Assembly: GCA_029857655.1 (NCBI GenBank)
Contig: JAOUGR010000130.1
Span: 1-6,200, forward strand
Origin: Gammaproteobacteria bacterium
GTDB taxonomy: Bacteria; Pseudomonadota; Gammaproteobacteria; Steroidobacterales; Steroidobacteraceae
Length of the DNA stretch: 6,200 nt
Reading direction: 5' to 3'
A program made the translations under genes and the position numbers. Below are positions 1 to 5,793 of the stretch, piece after piece. Within the stretch, counting starts at the first letter, position 1. Each line of letters begins with the position of its first letter. Below the pieces are notes generated by a model, which had not been told where the DNA came from, made no database searches, and was given only the letters and a program-made list of their open reading frames with translations.

Positions 1-683
1 CCGAGCCCTTCAATGACTGCCGACAGCACGCTGACCGAATCGTCGATGATCGTCGGGCCCGCAGGCCAGGGCGTCGGCGCGGCGCTCTTCTCGAAGCGGG
101 ACCAGGGCTCGTCCCTGGTTTGCAGCATCGGAATGCCTGTGAGGCTCTCGCGATCGTCGATCGAGCCGTGACGCTTCAGAAGATCGGGCGAAGCGACGAC
201 GACCAGCCACTCGTCCATCAGCTTTTCGTAGTCGAGCCCGGGCGCCTGACCCTCGCCGAGCCGAACAGCCGCATGGAAATCGCTGCGCGTGAAATCGACT
301 GCCTCGCGCGCCGTGTGCCAGTCCACCTGCAGATCGGGAAACCTGGCATGCAGGCGATGCAGGCGCGGGGTCATCCATTTCTGCATCAGCGAAGCCAGCG
401 TGCTGACATTGATGGTTCCGCTGGCGCGCATCATCCGCATTTCACGCAGCGCCACCACCAGTGAATCGAGCCCCGCGCGGATGCCTGGCAACAGGCGCGC
501 ACCCTCGGGCGTTAATTCCACCTTGCGGCCGCTGCGACGCAGCACCGGCACCTGCAGATATTCCTCGAGCACCCTGATCTGCTGGCTGACCGCGGCCGGC
601 GTCACACTCAGGGCCTCCGCAGCCTCGGAAAAACTCAGGCGCGATGCCACGGCCTCGAACACGCGCAGCGCGTTGAGGGGCAA
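1..683 (-). CDS. LysR-family transcriptional regulator, GcvA-like (3' end outside window)
   Basis: This is a DNA-binding transcription factor of the LysR family, read without a frameshift for 227 codons before it leaves the window. Residues 3-60 form the winged helix-turn-helix: the opening PLNALRVFEAVA, the helix pair FSEAAEALSVTPAAVSQQIR, then LEEYLQVPVLRR and LTPEGARLLPGI. From about residue 88 the substrate-binding domain begins (GTINVSTLASLMQKWMTPRL, then FPDLQVDW and the region around DFHAAVRLGEG). These blocks are typical of the GcvA subgroup, usually about 300 residues, so some 70 residues are missing. The start is uncertain because there is no in-frame ATG: TTG at 683 is used here, while a CTG at 707 has a better ribosome-binding site (AAGGGA five bases upstream) and adds eight residues. 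An in-frame stop at 717-719 limits further extension. It faces two small ORFs with duplicated leaders, which it may control; the effector is unknown. Confidence 0.93.
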   Translation of the reverse strand, partial: MPLNALRVFEAVASRLSFSEAAEALSVTPAAVSQQIRVLEEYLQVPVLRRSGRKVELTPEGARLLPGIRAGLDSLVVALREMRMMRASGTINVSTLASLMQKWMTPRLHRLHARFPDLQVDWHTAREAVDFTRSDFHAAVRLGEGQAPGLDYEKLMDEWLVVVASPDLLKRHGSIDDRESLTGIPMLQTRDEPWSRFEKSAAPTPWPAGPTIIDDSVSVLSAVIEGL

Positions 684-711
684 TCGGCCATAGGCGGAAG
701 TGACCAGAAGT

Positions 712-830
712 TTCCCTTAACCGGGCTTGAGTTAATGCGTTTGTTCGAAAAACATCCCGGTTGCAAAGTCTAGCCCGAACCGGGACGGAAGGGCGCAGTG
801 CCCGCTCCGCCCGAACGGGGGAGAACGGAC
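712..830 (+). repeat. Leader/promoter block, copy 1
   Basis: This stretch upstream of the 71-codon ORF is an imperfect direct repeat of the block at 973-1090. Without gaps, positions 712-780 match 973-1041 at about 44 of 69 bases by hand count. Identical cores are TTCCCTTAA (712-720), GCGTTTGTTCGA (737-748), AGTCT (767-771) and CGAAC (776-780). The ribosome-binding regions also align: GGAGAAC-GGACATGAA here and GGAGAAAGACATGAA there, needing one base of gap. TTGTTC (741-746) and CAAAGT (764-769) are 17 bp apart in both copies, so they could be -35 and -10 elements, although CAAAGT is a poor -10. The block also serves as the upstream region of the divergent LysR gene. Confidence 0.65.
717..735. 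promoter_or_regulatory. Candidate LysR-type operator (TTAAC-N9-GTTAA)
   Basis: The 19-bp stretch has perfect 5-bp inverted arms, TTAAC and GTTAA, around a 9-bp centre, and fits the T-N11-A pattern that LysR-family regulators often bind. It lies just upstream of the divergent LysR gene and of the first small ORF, where an autoregulatory site would be expected. It overlaps the possible ribosome-binding site of the CTG start at 707. In the second leader copy the left TTAA is kept but the right arm has decayed to GATAT. Function is inferred from pattern and position only. Confidence 0.4.
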
Positions 831-1046
831 ATGAAAGGGCATTTGGAAGGATTTCTGACTTTTCTGGATCTGCTGGCCGAGGGCCAGCAGCGCCAGGCGG
901 ACCTGATCGCGGGCGGGGGCTTCAACCCGAAGCCGGAACTGCAGCTGGTCGCGGTGCCAACGGAACGCAAGATTCCCTTAAGTCGTCATCAGATATCGCG
1001 TTTGTTCGAGGCGCCCCGCAAGTCCAGAGTCTCAATCGAACATTGA
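831..1046 (+). CDS. Small hypothetical protein, 71 residues, tail overlapping a repeat
   Basis: I do not recognise this protein. ATG at 831 is preceded by a strong ribosome-binding site (GGGGGAG at 817-823). The first 46 or so codons have GC-rich third positions and give a plausible small soluble protein: an amphipathic start (GHLEGFLTFLDLLAEGQQR) followed by GGGFNPKPELQLVAVPTER. There is no signal peptide or membrane segment. From about codon 48 the frame runs into the second leader copy (973 onward), and codon use turns poor (tta, agt, cgt, ata, aga), so the last 24 residues may be translated regulatory DNA rather than evolved protein. The original C-terminus may have been lost when the leader was duplicated. 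It is divergent from the LysR gene and probably under its influence. It could also be a non-translated or decaying frame. Confidence 0.5.
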   Translation: MKGHLEGFLTFLDLLAEGQQRQADLIAGGGFNPKPELQLVAVPTERKIPLSRHQISRLFEAPRKSRVSIEH

Positions 1047-1090
1047 CAGGGCATCTGGCCCACCCACAAACGGAATCACAGGAGAAAGAC
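973..1090 (+). repeat. Leader/promoter block, copy 2
   Basis: This is the second copy of the block at 712-830, offset by 261 bp, falling to 260 at the start codon. It holds the same cores in the same order: TTCCCTTAA (973-981), GCGTTTGTTCGA (998-1009), AGTCT (1028-1032) and CGAAC (1037-1041), then the leader ending AGGAGAAAGACATG. TTGTTC (1002-1007) and CAGAGT (1025-1030) keep the 17-bp spacing seen in copy 1. The left part overlaps the 3' end of the 71-codon ORF, so this copy lies partly inside a reading frame. It is the likely promoter and leader of the 61-residue exported protein. Confidence 0.65.
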
Positions 1091-1276
1091 ATGAATAGCT
1101 ATTCGACGATCCGGAACACGAGCCTGGCGGCGGTGCTGGTTGCCACACTCGCCGGCGTGGTCAGCAGTGGCCTGGCGCTCGACCAGAAGGTCGTCTACGA
1201 GCGCGACGTGCTGAGCTCGTCCGCCGTAGTGACGCTCCCCGAGGTGATCGTCATCGCCAAGCGCATCGAGTCATGA
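1091..1276 (+). CDS. Small exported protein with TonB-box-like C-terminus, 61 residues
   Basis: ATG at 1091 follows a good ribosome-binding site (AGGAGA, about five bases upstream). Residues 1-29 look like a Sec signal peptide: a short polar start with Arg8, a hydrophobic core LAAVLVATLAGVVSSG and likely cleavage near GLA-LD. The mature part is only about 30 residues and ends in LPEVIVIAKRIES. That ending resembles the segment found just after the signal peptide of TonB-dependent receptors (typically EEVVVTARRRE), but no plug or barrel follows; the frame simply stops. The frame stays open upstream to 761, but the ribosome-binding site and signal peptide fix the start here. The family is not one I can name. 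It may be a periplasmic peptide that meets TonB, or the resemblance may be coincidental. Expression probably depends on the leader copy at 973-1090. Confidence 0.7.
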   Translation: MNSYSTIRNTSLAAVLVATLAGVVSSGLALDQKVVYERDVLSSSAVVTLPEVIVIAKRIES

Positions 1277-1287
1277 GTCCCGAATGT

Positions 1288-1385
1288 CGTGCCGGGTCGC
1301 AGGCTCGCAGTTATTGCCTGATCGTCGTGCCGCTGCCCGCTCCCCTCCAGCGCGCGCAATGACTGCGAGCCTGCGACCCGGCACG
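1288..1385. repeat. Long inverted repeat (29-bp arms, 40-bp loop) between convergent genes
   Basis: The arms at 1288-1316 and 1357-1385 are reverse complements over 29 bp with a single mismatch; 23 bp (1289-1311 against 1362-1384) are perfect. The loop, 1317-1356, is GC-rich. A transcript from either strand would fold into a very stable hairpin. There is no T-tract after either arm, so it is not a standard intrinsic terminator. It sits 12 bp past the stop of the 61-residue ORF and 32 bp from the stop of the convergent gene, so it could still block or protect transcripts from both sides. It may also be a dispersed palindromic element; copy number cannot be judged from one window. The rest of 1277-1416 shows nothing else. 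Confidence 0.85.
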
Positions 1386-1416
1386 GATCGGGCGCGTTTG
1401 AATCGAGCAACCGCCA

Positions 1417-2355
1417 TCAACATCCGGGCCCTTCGCACGTACTTTGCCCGTACTGGAAGAATCTATTATGGCCCCGCGGTCCGCTCGGGATGGGGACGCC
1501 TTCGGGCACAAGAATGGTGACCGAATTTGCACCGTACAAGCCATCGGGCATCGTGACTGGTTTGAGCACGACGTAAGCCGGTAGACCGCGGAGGATGCCC
1601 GCGACACCGGATTTCTCGAAAGACTGCATGTCTTTTGGCGAGGCTTGCCGGAGAAACCCCCGCTTGATCAACTCATCCAAGCCACGCCGACCGGCCGGAA
1701 CCTCGCTTGCCTTGCGAGTCAACACAAAATCTTCGATCCGAAAGTCCGGTGAAGATACCAGCCCGGAAAGCGAGCTGGGCATTGCCTCACCGACGAGGGC
1801 GACGCCGCTTCTCGGCGCCTGGATAAACCGCGTTACCGACCTGCCGGTTATTCTTCGGATAGATTCTGCGGCAGTGGGATTATTAGAATCTTCGCTGTAC
1901 GTGTAGAAGTAGGGGCAGCCCGGATGTGTCCCGTTTTTCTTGTCGTGCCACGAATCCAAATTTGTTCGCATGTAGAGCGGGATGGACTTCGAGATCCCCA
2001 ATATCGCCTGTCCGTGGTAACCCGACACCACGGCGCCCACGATACGCGTATCCGGAGTCCAAGCGACGTTCCATACGACGGGATCGTAGGCCGACAGGAC
2101 CAACACGATGGCTTTCCCGGGCAGGTTCACCAAGACATCGAGTTTCTTGACGTCGTGCCCGCTATCGTCCAGTTCTATGGCGGCTCCCAATTCGGATGTG
2201 CCCCCATACGAACCGACTTGGTGCAATTCCAGGTTGCCTTGCAGACGGTCAGCAATCGAACAGGTCGCTGATTCAGCAGTTTGCGCGGAAGCGACGAAAG
2301 TGAGACAAGCAAGCACTCCCGCTGCGCCGGCTCGCACGACCGTGCTATTGCACAT
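1417..2355 (-). CDS. Exported protein of unknown function, about 312 residues
   Basis: I do not recognise the family. With ATG at 2355 the protein starts with a typical signal peptide: Arg8, hydrophobic core AGAAGVLACLTFVASA, and likely cleavage before QTAES. The mature part is rich in beta-forming segments, including LDVLVNLPGKAIVLVLSAYD (about 72-91), then VVWNVAWTPDTRIVGAVVSG and YHGQAILGI, and closes with a Cys pair (307, 312) besides Cys32 and Cys147, which could form disulfides. No catalytic motif is evident. The start is uncertain: in-frame ATGs also occur at 2364, 2388 and 2421; only 2421 has a fair ribosome-binding site (AGGGA), but it gives an unusually long positive stretch before the hydrophobic core and a 77-bp overlap. 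With 2355 the gene overlaps the end of the upstream gene by 11 bp, which suggests translational coupling and a shared envelope role. Confidence 0.8.
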   Translation of the reverse strand: MCNSTVVRAGAAGVLACLTFVASAQTAESATCSIADRLQGNLELHQVGSYGGTSELGAAIELDDSGHDVKKLDVLVNLPGKAIVLVLSAYDPVVWNVAWTPDTRIVGAVVSGYHGQAILGISKSIPLYMRTNLDSWHDKKNGTHPGCPYFYTYSEDSNNPTAAESIRRITGRSVTRFIQAPRSGVALVGEAMPSSLSGLVSSPDFRIEDFVLTRKASEVPAGRRGLDELIKRGFLRQASPKDMQSFEKSGVAGILRGLPAYVVLKPVTMPDGLYGANSVTILVPEGVPIPSGPRGHNRFFQYGQSTCEGPGC

Positions 2356-3967
2356 GGAGTACATAACGAACGTCTTGACGAAAGTCATGCGTCGTAAAAG
2401 TGCCACCGAATTCGAGTTCATGCGGTCCCTTCGCCAGCGGCCCGATGAAGACCCAATAGCCGGTGCCTGCCGCAAGCCCATTGCGGCCGGAAGACGGATC
2501 TGTCAATGCAAAACATCCTGTTCCAAGCAGAAACCGTTCTGGGCTGTCCAGCGCTGTCGAATCAATTTTCAGGCGCAAGTCCGTCACACCCGAGGCGAAT
2601 TGATTGAGCGATATGAGTAAGCGGTCGCAAGTAATCTCCGAATGTGGAGTCGCTTGCGCCAAGGAATTGGCTATGGGCACTAACAATATCTTTCCTTCTG
2701 GTACCTGACACTCGCGCCGGACCGGACTTGAGTCCGAACTTCCCGTCAGAAACCAGACCGGGCCATTTTGGCCTGCCCCACACCGAAATCCCGTCGTGTC
2801 CTGGGACGGGCTTTCGCCGGGCGGGAACGAACGTGCCCATTCCCAATAGCGCTGGACCCACTGCTCCTGCGCGACGAGCGCGACGCGTTCGCGCGGTGGG
2901 AATATCTTCACAGTCTGTGGTCCACCTGGGAAGTCGGCAGTGCTCTCGGAATCGTCAAATCCACGGTAACCTGCCGGCAGTAGACCGGCGAAGGGCGTTT
3001 CGCCGAAGTTTATTGCCACGATGCCCTTATCGAGCAGGGATTTCAGCTGCACGCTGGAGAACAACTCTGCCGCGAATTCCGTGGCACGCGGCAGCACGAT
3101 CCCATTCGGGCTGCCAGGTATGGCGTTGTCTTGCCAAACCGCATCGTAGTGGCGATAGAGTCGTCCGGTATCGAGGTCAACAGCTACGCCGATGACTGCC
3201 TTCGGCAGGCGAACGTCACCAAATTTGCCGCCCTTGATGGTGATTTTGGAATCCAGCCCGACGTTGATCACGAGATCTTGCGGTCTAATGTGATACATCG
3301 ACCCGACCCAGTGTTGCCCGTCGCTGACGCGTGCGATCAGGCTCGCCTCCAGTTTCTCCTGGACGAGCCCAGGGTCCACTACCACCTCAAAATAGAACTT
3401 CCCGGCATTGTGGGTGCGGGCTGATCGGACCAAATAGTCATCGGCAGGGCTACTGAGCGGGGTGGCCCCGCCGGACGCCAGCTCGGGCGGCGGGGATGGG
3501 GGAACGACTTGCGTGATCGTCGGGGGCGTGCCGATTTGGTTATACATCTGTTCCAGTTCGGTGATGCGCCCCTGTGCCAGCTGGAGTACGCAGGTCGCCT
3601 GCGTATCGCTTTCGGCGATATCGGCGAGCCACCTGTCGCGGTCGCGCGCGCGGGTAGTGAGACCACATGTGGCATCGCGCCGCTTCAGCCATTCTCGTTG
3701 TACTTTTCGCAGAGTAGAGGCGTCGGCGCGCGGGAGCTTCTTGCGCAGCTCTTCGTATCTTTGGTTCAGATTCCGATCGGTGTAAAGCAATTCCGTGAGT
3801 ACGCAGTTCTTCCGCGTGGCCGCGTCGAGCCCGGCCGCACCGCAACCAAGACTCGGCGTGACCACCCCAGGCGGCAGATCTCCAAACGGCAACTGCTGAG
3901 AAAACGTCGCAACCGGTAAGAGGGCGACGAGGGCGACAGCGCCACAATACGATAGAGCTATTCGCAT
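2345..3967 (-). CDS. Exported LprI-like / SPRY-like / C-terminal beta-domain fusion protein
   Basis: This 540-residue protein has three parts. Residues 1-23 or so are a signal peptide (MRIALSYCGAVALVALLPVA). Residues about 40-140 match the LprI/DUF1311 type, small Cys-rich envelope domains some of which inhibit lysozyme: Cys42, Cys55, Cys101 and Cys126, with NLNQRYEELRKKL and QREWLKRRDATC. A Pro-rich linker (PPSPPPE, near 156-162) leads to a SPRY/B30.2-like domain at about 180-338: GKFYFEVVVD, VIGVAVDLDTGRLY, then GIVAINFGETPFAGLLPAGY. The C-terminal part, about 368-540, resembles a beta-rich module I have seen in exported bacterial proteins (RYWEWARSFPPGESPSQDTT, CGAGQNGPVWFLTG, GTGYWVFIGPLAKGPHELEF); I cannot name it. 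ATG at 3967 fits the signal peptide; an in-frame ATG at 4042 would bury it. The ribosome-binding site is weak. It follows yicC on the same strand with a 99-bp gap and no clear terminator or promoter. Confidence 0.85.
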   Translation of the reverse strand: MRIALSYCGAVALVALLPVATFSQQLPFGDLPPGVVTPSLGCGAAGLDAATRKNCVLTELLYTDRNLNQRYEELRKKLPRADASTLRKVQREWLKRRDATCGLTTRARDRDRWLADIAESDTQATCVLQLAQGRITELEQMYNQIGTPPTITQVVPPSPPPELASGGATPLSSPADDYLVRSARTHNAGKFYFEVVVDPGLVQEKLEASLIARVSDGQHWVGSMYHIRPQDLVINVGLDSKITIKGGKFGDVRLPKAVIGVAVDLDTGRLYRHYDAVWQDNAIPGSPNGIVLPRATEFAAELFSSVQLKSLLDKGIVAINFGETPFAGLLPAGYRGFDDSESTADFPGGPQTVKIFPPRERVALVAQEQWVQRYWEWARSFPPGESPSQDTTGFRCGAGQNGPVWFLTGSSDSSPVRRECQVPEGKILLVPIANSLAQATPHSEITCDRLLISLNQFASGVTDLRLKIDSTALDSPERFLLGTGCFALTDPSSGRNGLAAGTGYWVFIGPLAKGPHELEFGGTFTTHDFRQDVRYVLHVQ

Positions 3968-4066
3968 GGAATCATGCCTGCCTGGGGAATACTCCAACTT
4001 CTGCGCCAAAGGCTTTCGCCGTGCCCCGTTGCGCGCCGTCACGTCATCGGACCGGGGGACTACATT

Positions 4067-4933
4067 TCACTCGACGTTCTGGATCTGCTCGCGCATCTGC
4101 TCGATCAACACCTTGAGTTCCACGGCGGATCGCGTCGTCTCGACGTCCTGCGACTTTGACGACAGGGTATTGGCCTCGCGGTTGAATTCCTGCATCAGGA
4201 AATCGAGCTTGCGGCCGACCGCTTCTTCGGCGGCGAGCGCCTTGGTCATTTCTTCCACGTGGCTTTGCAGGCGGTCCAGCTCCTCGGCGACGTCCATCTT
4301 CTGAAGCAGGATCGTGATTTCCTGCTCGAGGCGTTCGGGATTGCCTTCGCCGGTCAACGCCGCCAGGCGTTCCTGCAGCCGAGCGTGGATGCGCGCATGT
4401 ACTTCGGGCAATCTGGCGGCCACCTGCTTCGAAATCCTCTGCACGGCCCGGGCGCGGGTCGATAGCATTTCCGCGATGCGTTCGCCCTCGTTCGCGCGCG
4501 AAGCCTGGAAACCCATCAACGCCTCTGCGAGGAGCCCACGGGCTGCCTCGGTGAGCGGCGCCGTGTCGCGCTCCGGCTCGCGGATCACGCCGGGCCAGCG
4601 CAACAGGTCCACGGCGTCGATGTGGCCGGACGTGCCCAGCCGGCGTTGCACGAGCAAGGCGCCCTCGACCAGCCGATCGAGCAGCAGGTCGTCGAGTTGC
4701 AATTCGCGTGGACCGGCGTTGGCCGGGCGCAGGTAAAGCGTCGCGTCCACCTTGCCGCGACGCGCGACCGCGGCGATCGCCTGGCGAAATTCAGCCTCGG
4801 CACTGCGCAGCTCCTCGGGTACCCGCAGGCCCACCTCGAGATAGCGGTGATTGACGCCGCGCAGCTCCCAGGCGAGCACGCCCAGTGCCGTCGTCCGCTC
4901 ACTGCGGGCAAAGCCAGTCATGCTCTTTAACAT
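4067..4933 (-). CDS. yicC: YicC/YloC-family endoribonuclease
   Basis: The 288-residue product is the length of E. coli YicC (287) and carries its landmarks. The N-terminal YicC domain begins SMTGFAR (4-10) and has NHRYLEVGLRVPEELR (28-43). The middle has NEGERI (148-153). The C-terminal domain carries KMDVAEELDRLQSHVEE (212-228) and GRKLDFLMQEFNREANTLSS (240-259), then SKSQD. YicC has been described as an endoribonuclease acting on structured RNA and small-RNA turnover with PNPase; that is family knowledge. ATG at 4933 gives MLKSMTGF, matching the family start (MIRSMTAY in E. coli) better than the ATG at 4921. The frame is open far upstream to 5731, but that extension only mirrors the phosphatase gene. 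In E. coli yicC is divergent from rph; here a phosphatase gene lies between them. Confidence 0.96.
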   Translation of the reverse strand: MLKSMTGFARSERTTALGVLAWELRGVNHRYLEVGLRVPEELRSAEAEFRQAIAAVARRGKVDATLYLRPANAGPRELQLDDLLLDRLVEGALLVQRRLGTSGHIDAVDLLRWPGVIREPERDTAPLTEAARGLLAEALMGFQASRANEGERIAEMLSTRARAVQRISKQVAARLPEVHARIHARLQERLAALTGEGNPERLEQEITILLQKMDVAEELDRLQSHVEEMTKALAAEEAVGRKLDFLMQEFNREANTLSSKSQDVETTRSAVELKVLIEQMREQIQNVE

Positions 4934-4985
4934 TTGTACTGCATTCCCGGGGCCGGTCGCGAGCCGGTGTTGTAAGCTGCGCGGC

Positions 4986-4994
4986 AGTCTAGCA
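4986..4994 (-). promoter_or_regulatory. Possible extended -10 for yicC
   Basis: Read on the minus strand, this is TGCTAGACT, close to an extended -10 (TGnTATAAT), some 52 bp ahead of the yicC start. No convincing -35 lies at the right spacing; TTGAAA is present but 23 bp away. The 96-bp gap 4934-5029 must hold promoters for both yicC and the divergent phosphatase gene; I see no good candidate for the latter. The site overlaps GTCTAGCAGAC (4987-4997), a small imperfect palindrome. Confidence 0.3.
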
Positions 4995-5029
4995 GACGGG
5001 GCCGGTGCGGCTGATTTCAAGGGGGGCGC

Positions 5030-5773
5030 GTGCAGTTCGAGTTTGCGGACGTCAGCCTCATGGGCGATCGCGAGGACAACCAGGATCGCACCGCAGTTGC
5101 GGTCGGCGACGGTTCCGCGCTGCTGGTTGCGATGGATGGCATGGGCGGCCACGCCCACGGCGCGCGCGCCGCGGAAACCGGTTGCAAGATCCTGCTCGAG
5201 ATGTTCAACAGCCTTTCGAAGCCGCTGTTCGACCCGCTCGGCTTCCTGCACCTGGCATTGGGTCGCGCGCATTCGGCGATCGTCTCGATCGGCGTCAAGC
5301 TGCCAATGGACTTGCGCCCGCGCGCGACCTGCGCCGTCTGCCTGGTGCAGCGTGGCGAGGCCTGGTGGGCGCACGTCGGCGACAGCCGCGTCTATCACCT
5401 GCGTGATGGCGCGGTGGTCGCGCGCACGCGCGATCACAGTCATGTCGAACAGCTGCTGCGCGACGGCACGATCCGCGAGGATGAAATTGCCGCCCACCCG
5501 ATGCGCAACTACGTCGAGTGCTGCCTGGGTGGCGAACCGTCGCTGCCGGAGATGTCGATATCGATGCGCCAGCCGCTGCTCGACGGCGACGTGCTGCTGG
5601 TCTGCACCGACGGCATCTGGTCCAATCTGAAGGATTCCGAGATCGCCGGATTCTGGCGGCCGGGCAATGGCAGTTGCGGCGATTCGATCAAGGCGCTGGC
5701 GGAGCAGGCGATGACCGCGTCGGCCCCGCACAGCGATAATGTCTCGGCCGCCGGCCTTTGCTGGCGTATGTGA
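5030..5773 (+). CDS. PP2C-family serine/threonine protein phosphatase
   Basis: This 247-residue cytoplasmic protein is a metal-dependent protein phosphatase of the PPM/PP2C group that removes phosphate from Ser/Thr residues of partner proteins, usually opposing a Hanks-type kinase. All core motifs are visible: GDREDNQD (12-19), DGMGGH (36-41), [13 protein letters not shown] (115-127), DHSHVEQL (135-142), CTDGIWSNL (192-200) and SDNVSA (235-240). The metal-ligand aspartates in these motifs (Asp36, Asp195, Asp236) are present, so it should be active. There is no membrane segment. The start is GTG at 5030, preceded by AAGGGGGG at 5019-5026; the first ATG, at residue 11, would remove the opening strand. 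It is divergent from yicC and ends 20 bp before rph, so it is probably cotranscribed with rph. No kinase gene lies in the window. Confidence 0.95.
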   Translation: MQFEFADVSLMGDREDNQDRTAVAVGDGSALLVAMDGMGGHAHGARAAETGCKILLEMFNSLSKPLFDPLGFLHLALGRAHSAIVSIGVKLPMDLRPRATCAVCLVQRGEAWWAHVGDSRVYHLRDGAVVARTRDHSHVEQLLRDGTIREDEIAAHPMRNYVECCLGGEPSLPEMSISMRQPLLDGDVLLVCTDGIWSNLKDSEIAGFWRPGNGSCGDSIKALAEQAMTASAPHSDNVSAAGLCWRM

Positions 5774-5793
5774 CGGATTTTCAGGAGACCGGA

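Noticed and set aside
761..1090. In-frame upstream extension of the 61-residue exported protein to 761
   Set aside because: It runs through both leaders and out of frame across the 71-codon ORF; the signal peptide and ribosome-binding site place the start at 1091.
1091..1276. Fragment of a TonB-dependent receptor (pseudogene)
   Set aside because: No plug or barrel sequence follows in any frame before the inverted repeat and convergent gene, and the gene has its own leader and ribosome-binding site; kept as a small gene, with the alternative noted.
1357..1400. Intrinsic terminator at the inverted repeat
   Set aside because: The stem is strong, but neither strand has a run of T after it, so it is listed as an inverted repeat instead.
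1417..2355. Lipoprotein signal (VLAC) in the orphan exported protein
   Set aside because: Leu just before Ala-Cys is a poor lipobox, and a standard cleavage site (VASA-Q) follows shortly; treated as an ordinary Sec signal peptide.
2108..3195. Plus-strand frames of 170 and 183 codons opposite the exported-protein genes
   Set aside because: They lie antisense to well-supported frames with signal peptides and domain matches, and show no domain or ribosome-binding site of their own.
4851..5630. 259-codon plus-strand frame spanning the yicC start and the phosphatase gene
   Set aside because: Its composition is Arg/Ser/Ala-rich with no recognisable motif, and it is out of frame with the clear PP2C gene; a shadow of GC-rich codons.
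4934..5731. Long minus-strand extension of the yicC frame (open to 5731)
   Set aside because: It is the antisense of the phosphatase gene, whose full set of PP2C motifs on the plus strand is unmistakable; YicC homology begins only at 4933.
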